Shown here one piece after another: positions 35,001-43,760 of a stretch of 64,000 nucleotides of DNA. A program made the position numbers and the translations under genes. How positions within the stretch are numbered: the stretch's first letter is position 1; each line of letters opens with the position of its first letter. Origin of the DNA: Bradyrhizobium tropiciagri (GTDB lineage: Bacteria; Pseudomonadota; Alphaproteobacteria; Rhizobiales; Xanthobacteraceae); assembly GCF_001189845.1 (NCBI RefSeq), contig NZ_LFLZ01000049.1:1-64000 (forward strand), read 5' to 3'. Under the pieces are notes generated by a model, which had not been told where the DNA came from, searched no databases, and saw only the letters and a list, made by a program, of their open reading frames with translations.

Positions 35001-35540
35001 CATCAGACCCGGCGCTTCAGCAAATCCTACGATGAATTCACCGAGAGGTTGGATGGCCGCCTCGCGGCGTTGGCCAGGGCGCATTCGCTGCTGGTGGACT
35101 CCGACTGGAAGGGGGCCGATCTCGCAACACTGGCGCGCAGACAACTCGAGCCCTACACCTCCGGCAATAACGAACGGATCAAGGTCAAGGGCGGATCAGT
35201 CTTCCTGCCTCCCGATCTGGCAACGCCATTCGGCCTGGTTTTCCATGAGCTGGCAACCAATGCGGCCAAATATGGTTCGTTCTCGCAACAAGCCGGTACC
35301 GTGGATCTGAGCTGGACATTGCGCACCAAGGGCGATCAATCGCATCTGACGGTCATCTGGCGCGAAAGTGGCGGTCCGGCCGTCAAGCAACCGGAGACGG
35401 CCGGCTTTGGAAGCGAGCTCATTGAAAGGGCGATCCCACATGCCGTGGTTCGCCGCGAATTCGGCCCCGACGGAACGGTCTGTACGATCGAGCTGCCGAT
35501 CCCGAAGGCCAGCCTGGACGATCGCGAGCGCCTCGGCTGA
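32001..35540 (+). CDS. CheB-CheR-PAS-HWE histidine kinase fusion
   Basis: A 1179-residue multidomain signalling protein. Order: CheB methylesterase (about 15-200, S28 in GIGASAGGVHAL, VVHLDPD, TGAGSDGSVG), CheR methyltransferase (about 215-490, SAM motif IPGCATGEEAYS), a coiled coil rich in EELxxxNEEL repeats (about 650-735), two PAS domains (about 740-965) and an HWE-type kinase with H987 (ELTHRVKNTLTVVQSI), N-box HELATNAAKYGS and WRESGG. It has no receiver of its own. The opposing methyl-transfer activities plus kinase output suggest a self-contained adaptation module whose substrate is unknown. It is divergent from the stand-alone CheB. Confidence 0.92.
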   Translation: MADTSDEERDETSEPNLAKTVVVGIGASAGGVHALQQLFAALPEKTGAAFVVVVHLDPDLRSEMSNILAARTHMPVLQVGEPIPLNADHVYVIPPDRRLHITNDEIATAEFDEPRGKRAPIDLFFRSLAEQHGDGCAVILTGAGSDGSVGVRAVKESGGIILVQDPNEAEFPSMPRSAIATGIADFVLPIHEIAQRLTELVREKNHDGPGGGLRGLDADLLRRILAHVRVRTGHDFSKYKRATILRRIARRMQVTRADSPKDYYDVLRDNTDEAQALLGDLLISVTSFFRDKEAFRALELQVIPQLFSGKLSDRSIRVWIPGCATGEEAYSIAMLLLEQASRQDIRPTIQVFGSDIDARALAIAREGMYPAAIETDVSEDRLRRFFVRDGDQYRVRQELRDLVLFASHSLLKDPPFSRLDLIACRNLLIYLDRELQELACNTFHYALNPDGFLMLGTSESADHPPGQFRTFDRKARIYQSSASPGELRLLPRLLGSVGLIHEQAAHPIRPPSTTSLLNEAAAHRQALEKLAPPSILVDQAHRVLHMSDNAGRFLQPSGGPLSGNIVDLVRPELRFELRSALHRVFDNSQPWLSLPIPVRFNGAPHQVLMHVKPLDDHDDHGAGSAVVLFIEGDRVDHLAEGQLPANDATNEVVARLREELQQTQSRLRTTREESDAANEELRAANEELQSINEEYRSTSEELETSKEELQSINEELQTVNSELKLKLEAVSRAHSDLQNLMAATDFGILFLDSSLRIKRFTQQVTDLFSITPSDEGRPIADFAHRLEYQNLVNDAHAVLANLSPIKHEIRSRNGRWYDVRLRPYRTVDDKIDGIVLTFVDMTDRRHTEDALRISERQLRQQTQLVELSRDPIFIWDYDGGILEWNRGSEQLYGYSRDEAVGKRKNQLLGTMVPGGSFAELRSKLLDEGNWTGELQHKTKNGRELTVESRIILETIDGRRLALESTRDVSERKAWEEQQKLLLRELTHRVKNTLTVVQSIAHQTRRFSKSYDEFTERLDGRLAALARAHSLLVDSDWKGADLATLARRQLEPYTSGNNERIKVKGGSVFLPPDLATPFGLVFHELATNAAKYGSFSQQAGTVDLSWTLRTKGDQSHLTVIWRESGGPAVKQPETAGFGSELIERAIPHAVVRREFGPDGTVCTIELPIPKASLDDRERLG

Positions 35541-35598
35541 GCAGAATACGCAGGTCTGCTGCCATGCCGGGCAGAAGAGGATCATTGGCGGCCGCGGC

Positions 35599-35997
35599 CT
35601 AGTTCAGCACCCTTTTCCCGTCCGGGCTCGGGCTGTCCAGCGAGAACGTCGGCACGTCGATCTCGAACCGCTCGCCGGCTTCGGTGACCATCTGGTAGCT
35701 GCCGGTCATGAAGCCGGAGGCGGTCGGCAGCGGCACGCCGCTGGTGTATTCGAAGCGTTCGCCGGGCGCGAGCACCGGCTGCTCGCCGACCACGCCCTCG
35801 CCGCGCACCTCCTGGCGGCGGCCGGTGGCGTCGGTGATGATCCAGTGCCGCGTCCGCAGCTGCACCGTTTCCGGGCCGGAATTGACGATCACGATCCTGT
35901 ACGACCAGAAATATTCGCGCCGGTCGACCGACGAGCGCTCGGGCATGAAGTTCGGCTCGACGGTGACTTCGATCTGGCGGGTAACGGCGCGGTACAT
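35599..35997 (-). CDS. apaG: ApaG domain protein
   Basis: A 132-residue ApaG protein, an Ig-like beta fold linked to cobalt/magnesium homeostasis and Ap4A levels in enterobacteria. Family motifs are YFWSYRIVIVNSGPETVQLR, RHWIITDATGRRQEVRGEGV and PLPTASGFMTGSYQMV. ATG 35997 (MYRAVTRQIEVTVEP) is used; a TTG three codons upstream is possible but less likely. The gene is convergent with the kinase gene and divergent from opgC. Confidence 0.93.
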   Translation of the reverse strand: MYRAVTRQIEVTVEPNFMPERSSVDRREYFWSYRIVIVNSGPETVQLRTRHWIITDATGRRQEVRGEGVVGEQPVLAPGERFEYTSGVPLPTASGFMTGSYQMVTEAGERFEIDVPTFSLDSPSPDGKRVLN

Positions 35998-36270
35998 ACG
36001 GCTCAATCCGATGGTCCTGGTGCGTGATCTGATTTGGACCGGATCACGCTCAATCAGGGCGCCATCATAGCCAATTGGTCAGCCGGAACCAATCGCCTGC
36101 CGGGCTGTGAAAACCCGGCCCCGTGGACGGTCCGTTCATCGCGGTTTCAACATAGTTCCGCTCTAAAGCGCGGCCGCATGTCGCCGCACACTGCGCTTTG
36201 TCAGCAAGTCGCGGACCGATATTATCTTTTCAGCACGGCATGCGGGCGTCCGCAGCTGACACGGTGTTTG

Positions 36271-37518
36271 ATGAGCTCGATTGCCGATCCCATAGCCGGT
36301 TCGCCGGTGGCTGAGGCCAAAGCCGAGGCGAAGGTTGCGGCGGCGGCGCCCGCGATCACGCTGCCGGCGACCGGTGAGCGTGAGCTGCGGCTCGATCTGT
36401 TCCGCGGGCTCGCGTTGTGGCTGATCTTCATCGATCATCTGCCGACCAATCTTTTGACCTGGCTGACGATCCGCAATTACGGCTTCTCCGACGCCACCGA
36501 GATCTTCATCTTCATCTCCGGCTATACCGCAGCCTTCGTTTATGGCCGCGCGATGCTGGAGGGCGGCTTCGTGATCGCGACCGCGCGCATCCTGCGCCGG
36601 GTCTGGCAGATCTATGTCGCGCATGTCTTCCTGTTCACGATCTTCCTCGCCGAGATCTCCTATGTCGCGACCTCGTTCGAGAACCCGCTCTACAGCGAGG
36701 AAATGGGGATCATGGACTTCCTCAAGCAGCCCGACGTCACCATCGTGCAGGCGCTGCTGCTGCGCTTCCGCCCCGTCAACATGGACGTGCTGCCGCTCTA
36801 CATTGTCTTGATGCTGTTCCTGCCGCTGATCCTGTGGCTGATGAAGTGGAAGCCCGATGTCACGCTCGGCCTGTCGGTGTTGCTCTACGCGCTGACCTGG
36901 CAGTTCGATCTTTACCTCTCGGCCTATCCGAACGGCTTCTGGGCGTTCAATCCGTTCGCCTGGCAATTGCTGTTCGTGTTCGGCGCCTGGTGCGCGCTCG
37001 GCGGCGCGCGGCGGATGTCGCGGATCCTGTCGTCGAACATCACGATGTGGATCTGCATCGTCTATCTCGTCGCCGCGTTCTTCGTGACCCTGACCTGGTA
37101 CGTGCCGCAGCTCGGCCACATCATGCCGAAGGTGATCGAGCAGTGGATGTATCCGATCAACAAGACCGACCTCGACGTGTTGCGGTTCGCGCATTTCCTG
37201 GCGCTCGCAGCCCTCACCGTGCGCTTCCTGCCCCGGGATTGGCCGGGGTTGAAATCGCGCTGGCTGCGACCATTGATCCTGTGTGGCCAGCATTCGCTTG
37301 AGATATTCTGTCTCGGGGTCTTCCTCGCCTTTGCCGGACACTTCGTGCTGGCCGAAGTGTCGGGCGGTGCTGCACTGCACGCCTTGATCAGCGTCTGCGG
37401 CATCCTCATCATGTGCGGCATGGCGTGGATTATTTCGTGGTACAAGCACTCCGCCGACAAAGGCGCCTCGAAAAAAGGTGCCGACGGCAACGCCGATCTG
37501 GCGGGAGGGGGAGCATGA
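36271..37518 (+). CDS. opgC: OpgC-family membrane acyltransferase-like protein
   Basis: A 415-residue polytopic protein with about ten membrane segments. OpgC proteins modify osmoregulated periplasmic glucans, for example by succinylation in Rhodobacter. The family start ELRLDLFRGLALWLIFIDHL and ATEIFIFISGYTAAFVYGRA are evident. I chose ATG 36271 (MSSIADP); the open frame extends 237 bases further upstream without family similarity. Its TGA overlaps the next ATG, coupling it to two secreted SGNH-like proteins. That link suggests a three-gene glucan-modification unit. The substituent in this organism is not deducible. Confidence 0.9.
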   Translation: MSSIADPIAGSPVAEAKAEAKVAAAAPAITLPATGERELRLDLFRGLALWLIFIDHLPTNLLTWLTIRNYGFSDATEIFIFISGYTAAFVYGRAMLEGGFVIATARILRRVWQIYVAHVFLFTIFLAEISYVATSFENPLYSEEMGIMDFLKQPDVTIVQALLLRFRPVNMDVLPLYIVLMLFLPLILWLMKWKPDVTLGLSVLLYALTWQFDLYLSAYPNGFWAFNPFAWQLLFVFGAWCALGGARRMSRILSSNITMWICIVYLVAAFFVTLTWYVPQLGHIMPKVIEQWMYPINKTDLDVLRFAHFLALAALTVRFLPRDWPGLKSRWLRPLILCGQHSLEIFCLGVFLAFAGHFVLAEVSGGAALHALISVCGILIMCGMAWIISWYKHSADKGASKKGADGNADLAGGGA

Positions 37519-38288
37519 AGTCCGCGCGGACGATGCTGGGCCTGATGTTGCTGGCCGCCACTTTGGCGGCGGCGCCCGCGCGCGCCGGCGACACCCCCGA
37601 GCCCGCACCACCGGCACCGCCCTGCGACGTGCCCGCCTATCTCCTGACCAGCGAAAGCTCGCTGCCGAAGGTCACCGATGCGGTGAAGGCCAATCAGCCG
37701 CTCAACGTGTTGGTGGTGGGCAGCCGCTCCTCGACTATCCCCGGCAACGAGGCGAGCGCCTATCCGGCCACGCTGCAGGCGGCGCTGAAGGAGGCGTTTC
37801 CGGCGGCAACCATCGATTTATCCGTAGAATTACAGGCAAAAAGCACCGCCGAAGAGACCGCGGGAGCCCTTGTTAAGCTTGTTGAGGCAAAAAAGCCTAC
37901 TTTGGTTATCTGGCAGACCGGAACGGTCGATGCTATGCGAGCGATCGATCCCGACGACTTCCGTACCGCCATCAACGAAGGCGTTGTTGCGCTGCGGGGC
38001 GCCGGGGCAGACGTGGTGCTGGTCAATCTGCAATACAGCCCGCGCACGGAGACGATGATCTCTGCACCGCCATATCTCGACAATATCAAGGTGGTGGCGC
38101 AGCAGCACGACGTTCCGCTGTTCGACCGGTTCGCGATCATGAAGCAATGGAGCGACGCCGGATATTTTGACCTGTTCAGCACCGCGCATGGTGTCGACCT
38201 GGCCAAGAAGGTTCATGCCTGTCTCGGCCGCGCACTGGCGAAATTCGTGATTGATGCGGCCCATCTGGGCCCGGTGCAGCAGAATTAG
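37515..38288 (+). CDS. secreted SGNH/GDSL-like protein, first of a pair
   Basis: A 257-residue protein with a signal peptide (MLGLMLLAATLAAAPARAGD). The core LNVLVVGSRSSTIPGNEASA aligns with the FGSSSTQG block of the next protein, and VIWQTGTVDAMRAIDPDDFR corresponds to its WQVGTNAV block. Thus it is a diverged SGNH paralogue. In block I the nucleophile region reads GSRSST rather than GDS. It overlaps the opgC stop by four bases, so translation is coupled. A periplasmic role with OpgC is inferred. Confidence 0.82.
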   Translation: MKSARTMLGLMLLAATLAAAPARAGDTPEPAPPAPPCDVPAYLLTSESSLPKVTDAVKANQPLNVLVVGSRSSTIPGNEASAYPATLQAALKEAFPAATIDLSVELQAKSTAEETAGALVKLVEAKKPTLVIWQTGTVDAMRAIDPDDFRTAINEGVVALRGAGADVVLVNLQYSPRTETMISAPPYLDNIKVVAQQHDVPLFDRFAIMKQWSDAGYFDLFSTAHGVDLAKKVHACLGRALAKFVIDAAHLGPVQQN

Positions 38289-38304
38289 AGGAAGCAGAGT
38301 TGTG

Positions 38305-39321
38305 ATGCGTTTCGCCTTCCCTTTTTGCTCTCGCGCAGGGCTGAGCCTGCGCGCCGCAGCAGTGCTCGTGCTGCTTGCGCCGCTGTCGGTCGCGCCGTCG
38401 CGTGCGCAGACCGGCCAGGCCGACCAGCATGCGGCGCTGTCATCGGGTGCCGCAACAAAGTCCGACGCCGCACGGCCTGATGCGGGCAAGCCCGCCACGA
38501 TGGCGGCCGACGCCGCCAATCCGCAACAGCCCGGCATTGCCTCCCAGGCGCTCGACAAGGTCAAGCAGGTAGCGAGGTCGGCCTCCGACATCTTCCACCG
38601 CGTGCCCTGTCATCAGCCGACCGGCGTGCCCAACACCACCGGCTCGCTGCCGCATGTCGCGGCCAAGCTCGCAGCCGGCAAGCCGGTCGTCATCATCGCG
38701 TTCGGCTCGTCCTCGACCCAGGGCTATGGTTCGTCGGCACCGGAATTCACCTATCCGAACCGGCTCGCCGCGCAGCTGCGCCGGCAGTATCCCTCCGCCG
38801 ACATCACAGTGCTCAACCGCGGCAAGGGCGGCGAGGACGCGCCGGAAATGATGAAGCGGCTGCAGACCGAAGTGATCGACATGCATCCGGACATGGTGAT
38901 CTGGCAGGTCGGCACCAACGCCGTGCTGCGCAACCTCGATCCCGTCGAGACCGCCAAGCAGGTCGAGGACGGCGTGGCGCGCATCCAGGCCGACGGCGCC
39001 GATCTCGTGCTGGTCGATCCGCAATATTCGCCGCGCGTCACCGAGCGTCCGGAAAGCGCGCGCGGCATGGTGAAGCTGCTCGGCCGCATCGCCACGCTGC
39101 GCCATGTCGGCATCTTCCCGCGCTTCGAGGTGATGCGCGACTGGCATGAGAAGCAGGCGATCCCGATCAACGACTTCGTCATCGCCGACGGCCTGCACAT
39201 GAACGACTGGGGCTATGCCTGTTTCGCCCAGTTGCTCGGCGACGACATCATCCGCTCGGTCGGCGCGATCAAGATCGGCGTCAACGTCCCGTCTGACGTG
39301 CGGACCTACCGGCCGATGTGA
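38305..39321 (+). CDS. secreted SGNH/GDSL-like hydrolase, second of a pair
   Basis: A 338-residue secreted protein. A signal peptide (LRAAAVLVLLAPLSVAPSRA) and a low-complexity linker precede the SGNH domain from about residue 115. Block I is IAFGSSSTQGYGSS, block III WQVGTNAVLRNLDP, and block V DGLHMNDWGYACFA with the D-x-x-H pair. It is an esterase-like enzyme, possibly acting on acyl or other ester groups of periplasmic glucan. It follows its paralogue by 16 bases in the opgC operon. Confidence 0.86.
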   Translation: MRFAFPFCSRAGLSLRAAAVLVLLAPLSVAPSRAQTGQADQHAALSSGAATKSDAARPDAGKPATMAADAANPQQPGIASQALDKVKQVARSASDIFHRVPCHQPTGVPNTTGSLPHVAAKLAAGKPVVIIAFGSSSTQGYGSSAPEFTYPNRLAAQLRRQYPSADITVLNRGKGGEDAPEMMKRLQTEVIDMHPDMVIWQVGTNAVLRNLDPVETAKQVEDGVARIQADGADLVLVDPQYSPRVTERPESARGMVKLLGRIATLRHVGIFPRFEVMRDWHEKQAIPINDFVIADGLHMNDWGYACFAQLLGDDIIRSVGAIKIGVNVPSDVRTYRPM

Positions 39322-39357
39322 TCGGCCGGTCTCCTCTCCCGGTATCTTGTCTGTCAC

Positions 39358-39460
39358 CGTCACCCTGAGGAGGCCGCGTAGCGGCCGTCTCGAAGGGTCG
39401 ACGGCCCGGCTGGTGGCCGTCCATCCTTCGAGACGCGCTTCGCGCTCCTTAGGATGACGG
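39358..39460. repeat. palindromic intergenic repeat, family B (copy 2)
   Basis: Arms GTCACCCTGAGGAGGCCGCG and GCGCTCCTTAGGATGACGG with inner TCTCGAAGG/CCTTCGAGA. It lies between the SGNH gene and glpK. Confidence 0.75.
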
Positions 39461-39551
39461 GACTTATAGCTTCCCCCAAGCCCTCCAGCTTGACCTCGCC
39501 GCGGTAATCCGCTCCCTTGGCGCCTGCTACCAAGCCTCAAGGGAAACGCTC

Positions 39552-41054
39552 ATGTCTTTCGTGCTGGCCATCGATCAGGGCACCACATCGTCGCGCGCCA
39601 TGGTGTTTCGCGGCGACATCTCCATCGCCGCGGTCGCGCAGCAGGAGTTTCCGCAGCACTTCCCGGCCTCCGGCTGGGTCGAGCACGAGCCGGAGGACAT
39701 CTGGACCTCGACCGTGATGGTGTGCCGCGAGGCGCTGGAGAAGGCCGGCCTGAAGGCCAAGGACATCGCCGCGATCGGCATCACCAACCAGCGCGAGACC
39801 ACCGTGGTGTGGGACCGCGCCACCGGCCAGGCCGTGCACCGCGCCATCGTCTGGCAGGACCGCCGCACCGCCGACATCTGCGCCAAGCTCAAGGCCGAAG
39901 GCCATGAACCCGCGATCTCGGCGAAGACCGGCCTGATCATCGATCCCTATTTCTCCGGCACCAAGGTCGCCTGGATCCTCGATCACGTGCCCGGCGCGCG
40001 CGAACGCGCCGAGCGCGGCGAGCTCTTGTTCGGCACCGTCGACTGCTATCTCTTGTGGCGGCTCACCGGCGGCCGGGTGCACGCGACCGATGCGACCAAC
40101 GCCTCGCGCACGCTGCTGTTCAACATCCACACCGGCGCCTGGGACGACGACCTCGTCAACCTCTTGCGCGTGCCGCGCTCGATGCTGCCCGAGGTGAAGG
40201 ATTCCTCCGCCCGGTTCGGCGAGAGCACCGCGGACCTGTTCGGCGGCCCGATCGCGATCTCGGGCATCGCCGGCGACCAGCAGGCCGCGACCATCGGCCA
40301 GGCCTGCTTCGAGCCCGGCATGATGAAGTCGACCTACGGCACCGGCTGCTTCGCGCTGCTCAACACCGGCACCACGCCGGTGGCCTCGAAGAACAAGCTG
40401 CTCACCACCATCGCCTATCAGCTCAATGGCCAGCGCACCTACGCGCTCGAAGGTTCGATCTTCGTTGCCGGCTCTGCGGTGCAGTGGCTGCGCGACGGGC
40501 TCGGCATCATCAAGCATGCCGCCGAGACCGGGCCACTTGCCGACAAATCCGACAGCATGCAGAGCGTCTACCTCGTGCCGGCCTTCGTCGGCATGGGCGC
40601 GCCGTACTGGAATCCGCGCGTGCGCGGCGCGCTGTTCGGCTTGACCCGCAACACCGGCCCGGCCGAGCTCGCGCACGCGACCCTGGAGAGCGTCTGCTAC
40701 CAGACCTTCGACCTGTGGGCCGCGATGCGCACCGACTGGCCGGAGGCGAATGCCGCCAACACCGTGCTGCGCGTCGACGGCGGCATGACCGCATCCGACT
40801 GGACCATGCAGCGGCTCGCCGACCTGCTCAACGCGCCGGTCGATCGTCCAATGATCCAGGAAACCACGGCGCTGGGGGCGGCCTATCTCGCCGGCCTCGA
40901 TGCCGGCGTCTATCCGGAGCCTGCAAAATTCGCCGACAATTGGCGGCTCGAGCACCGCTTCCGCCCGGCGATGAGCGAGGCGACCCGCGATCGCAAGCTC
41001 GCCGGCTGGGCTCGCGCCGTGAAGGGCGTGCTGGCGAGCGACGAGGGGGAGTAG
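39552..41054 (+). CDS. glpK: glycerol kinase
   Basis: A 500-residue FGGY-family kinase forming glycerol 3-phosphate. Visible motifs are the N-terminal phosphate loop LAIDQGTTSSRAMVFR, GITNQRETTVVWDRATGQAV, the IAGDQQAATIGQACFEPG region and the C-terminal LRVDGGMTASDWTMQRLADL. Length is normal. No glycerol facilitator or dehydrogenase gene is adjacent. Confidence 0.95.
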   Translation: MSFVLAIDQGTTSSRAMVFRGDISIAAVAQQEFPQHFPASGWVEHEPEDIWTSTVMVCREALEKAGLKAKDIAAIGITNQRETTVVWDRATGQAVHRAIVWQDRRTADICAKLKAEGHEPAISAKTGLIIDPYFSGTKVAWILDHVPGARERAERGELLFGTVDCYLLWRLTGGRVHATDATNASRTLLFNIHTGAWDDDLVNLLRVPRSMLPEVKDSSARFGESTADLFGGPIAISGIAGDQQAATIGQACFEPGMMKSTYGTGCFALLNTGTTPVASKNKLLTTIAYQLNGQRTYALEGSIFVAGSAVQWLRDGLGIIKHAAETGPLADKSDSMQSVYLVPAFVGMGAPYWNPRVRGALFGLTRNTGPAELAHATLESVCYQTFDLWAAMRTDWPEANAANTVLRVDGGMTASDWTMQRLADLLNAPVDRPMIQETTALGAAYLAGLDAGVYPEPAKFADNWRLEHRFRPAMSEATRDRKLAGWARAVKGVLASDEGE

Positions 41055-41095
41055 TGCGGGCTGAAGTTCTGCTTCGCTCGGGCCGCACGCTCGCT

Positions 41096-41157
41096 TCACC
41101 TCTCCCGCTTGCGGGGGAGGTCGCATTGCATCGGAGATGCAATGCGGGTGGGGGCTC
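41096..41157. repeat. palindromic intergenic repeat, family F (copy 2)
   Basis: CACCTCTCCCGC...GCGGGGGAGGT followed by GCATTGCATC/GATGCAATGC and GGGTGGGGGC. Same modules as 20-83, in reverse orientation. Confidence 0.65.
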
Positions 41158-41291
41158 CTTCCACATAATGCCAAGTCCCATCGCGGCTTTACCCCACCCC
41201 GGTCCTCTCAACGCGAGCTTTGCTCGTCGCGGCCCGCAAGCGCTGCGGCTCAAGACGTCGCATAATCAATAACAACCATCGGGAGAAAACC

Positions 41292-43742
41292 ATGAACACG
41301 GATCTCAACCGCGTCACCAAGTTACTCACTGCCGCGCTCTGCACAGCGATGCTCGCCGCTCCCGCCGCCGCCCGCGACAAGGCGAGCCCGCTGGTGGCGG
41401 CGCGCGAGGTCAAGACCGACGTCGCCGGGCTGAAGGCGCCGGGCCAGATCCTGGTCGACGTCTGGGGCATTCCGCATATCTATGCCGGCAACGAGCGCGA
41501 CCTGTTCTTCCTGCAAGGCTTCAACGCCGCGCGCGACCGGCTCTGGCAGATCGATCTCTGGCGCAAGCGCGGGCTCGGCCTGCTGGCGAAAGACTTCGGC
41601 CCCGCTTATGCCGAGCAGGACAAGGCGCTGCGTCTGTTCCTCTATCGCGGCGACATGACCGCGGAATGGGCCGCCTACGGACCGAAGGCGAAATCCTATG
41701 CCGAGGCGTTCGTCGCCGGCGTCAACGCCTATGTCGCCGACGTCAACGCGGGCAAGCGGCCGCTGCCGATCGAGTTCAGGATCGCGGGCACGAAGCCGGA
41801 CCTGTGGTCGGCGGAGGACGTCGTGCGCGTGCGCAGCCATGGCCTGACGCGCAACATCGCCTCCGAGGTGAAGCGTTCGCTGGTCGCCTGCGCCGCCGGC
41901 CTCGATGCCGATCGCTTCCGCGTCAAGCTGGAGCCGGAATGGACCACCAAGATCCCCGACGGCCTCGATCCCTGCAGCGTGCCGAAAGGCGTGCTCGCGG
42001 CCTATGACCTTGCCACCCGCCCGGTCAAGTTCGCCGCCCCGAAGGACCAGAAGGCGGCGCTGGCGCATGATCCCGACACCTACCTCGCCGAGGCCGATCA
42101 GCAGCGCGACACCATCGGCTCCAACAACTGGGTGATCGCCGCATCACGCACCGCGACGGGACGTCCGATCCTCGCCAACGATCCGCATCGCGAGCATTCG
42201 GTGCCATCGCTGCGCTACATCGTCGGGCTCAATGCGCCCGGCATCTCGGTGATCGGCGCCGGCGAGCCGGCGCTGCCGGGCATCTCGATCGGCCACAACG
42301 GCACCATCGCCTTCGGTCTCACCATCTTCAACGTCGACCAGGAAGACCTCTACGTCTACGAGCTCAACCCTGATAATCCGAACCAGTACCGCTACGGCAC
42401 GGGCACGGGCTGGGAGGACATGCGCGTCGTGCATGAGAAGGAAGCGGTGAAGGGCGAAGCCGACCGCGACCTCGAGCTGAAGTTCACCCGCCACGGCCCG
42501 GTGATCTTCGTCGACGCCGACAAGAAGCATGCGTTCGCCGTGCGCTCGATCTGGTTCGAGCCAGGCACCTCGGCCTATTTCGGCTCGTCCGACTACATGA
42601 CCGCGAAGTCGTGGAACGGCTTCCTCGGCGCGATGCGTCGCTGGGGTGCGCCGTCGGAGAACCAGGTCTATGCCGACACGTCAGGCAATATCGGCTGGGT
42701 CGCCGCCGGCAAGACGCCGCGCCGCACCAGCTTCGATGGGCTGATGCCGGTGCCCGGCGACGGCCGCTACGAGTGGCAGGGATTCCTGTCGCTCGACGAA
42801 TTGCCGAAACTCTATCAGCCGAAGCAGGGTTTCATTGCCACCGCCAACCAGGTGAACCTGCCGGCGGACTATCCCGTCAACGAACGCAGGGTCGGCTTCG
42901 AATGGTCCGACAGTGCGCGCTGGCAGCGCATCACCGAGGTGCTTGAAAAGAACAGCAAGGTGACTCTGGCGGATGCGATGGCGCTGCAGAACGACGACAC
43001 CGGCATGCTGGCGCGGCGCCTCGTCGCGCTGCTGAAGCCGCTCACGTCTGACGATGCCAACGTCAAGAAGGGTCTCGACCTGCTCAAGGCATGGGATGCA
43101 CGCGACACCGAGGACAGCGCCGCGGCCGCTGTCTATGAAGTGTGGATCGCAAACCACCTCGGCCCGGTGCTGCTCAAGACCACGGCGCCGAAGGCGGCCG
43201 AGCTGATCGCGCCGGAAGCCTCCAGCATCTCCGCCATAACAGGCTATCTCGAAAAGCCCGACGCCGCGCTCGGCAGCAATCCGGCAGCGGAGCGTGACCG
43301 CGTGCTGCGCGACAGCCTCGGCGCGGCCGTCGCCGATGTCACCGACAAGCTCGGGAGCGATGCGTCCATGTGGCGCTGGGGCCGCCTGCATGTCGCCAAG
43401 TTCGATCATGCGCTGATGCCGCTCGCCGACAAGGCGACCGCGGCGCAGATGTCGGTCGGCCCGCTCGCCTTCGGCGGCGCCGCCAACGTGCCGCGCGCCG
43501 CCACCTATCGGCGCTCCGACTACCATCTCCTTTCGGGCGCCTCGTTCCGCATGGTGCTCGATGTCGGCAATTGGGATGCGAGCCGCACCGTCAACACGCC
43601 AGGTCAATCCGGCGATCCCTTCAGCGGCCACTACCGCGACCTCGCGCCGCTCTGGGCAACCGGCCAGTATGTCCCGCTGCTCTACAGCCGCCCGGCGGTG
43701 GAAGCCGCAACAGCGGAGGCGATCACGCTGACGCCGCGGTGA
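41292..43742 (+). CDS. penicillin acylase family protein (Ntn hydrolase)
   Basis: An 816-residue secreted amidase precursor. A signal peptide (LLTAALCTAMLAAPAAARDK) targets the periplasm. Autoprocessing is expected before S277 in IGSNNWVIAASRTA, giving an alpha chain of about 250 residues and a beta chain of about 540. The Asn expected by the family is in HNGTIAFGLTIFNVDQED. GGGAGAAAACC precedes ATG 41292. Related enzymes cleave acyl-homoserine lactones as well as beta-lactam side chains; substrate is not deducible here. The last 17 codons are duplicated downstream at about 44385-44435. Confidence 0.92.
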   Translation: MNTDLNRVTKLLTAALCTAMLAAPAAARDKASPLVAAREVKTDVAGLKAPGQILVDVWGIPHIYAGNERDLFFLQGFNAARDRLWQIDLWRKRGLGLLAKDFGPAYAEQDKALRLFLYRGDMTAEWAAYGPKAKSYAEAFVAGVNAYVADVNAGKRPLPIEFRIAGTKPDLWSAEDVVRVRSHGLTRNIASEVKRSLVACAAGLDADRFRVKLEPEWTTKIPDGLDPCSVPKGVLAAYDLATRPVKFAAPKDQKAALAHDPDTYLAEADQQRDTIGSNNWVIAASRTATGRPILANDPHREHSVPSLRYIVGLNAPGISVIGAGEPALPGISIGHNGTIAFGLTIFNVDQEDLYVYELNPDNPNQYRYGTGTGWEDMRVVHEKEAVKGEADRDLELKFTRHGPVIFVDADKKHAFAVRSIWFEPGTSAYFGSSDYMTAKSWNGFLGAMRRWGAPSENQVYADTSGNIGWVAAGKTPRRTSFDGLMPVPGDGRYEWQGFLSLDELPKLYQPKQGFIATANQVNLPADYPVNERRVGFEWSDSARWQRITEVLEKNSKVTLADAMALQNDDTGMLARRLVALLKPLTSDDANVKKGLDLLKAWDARDTEDSAAAAVYEVWIANHLGPVLLKTTAPKAAELIAPEASSISAITGYLEKPDAALGSNPAAERDRVLRDSLGAAVADVTDKLGSDASMWRWGRLHVAKFDHALMPLADKATAAQMSVGPLAFGGAANVPRAATYRRSDYHLLSGASFRMVLDVGNWDASRTVNTPGQSGDPFSGHYRDLAPLWATGQYVPLLYSRPAVEAATAEAITLTPR

Positions 43743-43760
43743 GGGGGAGCCCCACCGTCG

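Noticed and set aside
39537..41174. A 545-codon minus-strand open frame antisense to glpK
   Set aside because: Glycerol kinase on the plus strand is complete and typical; the reverse frame is composition-driven.
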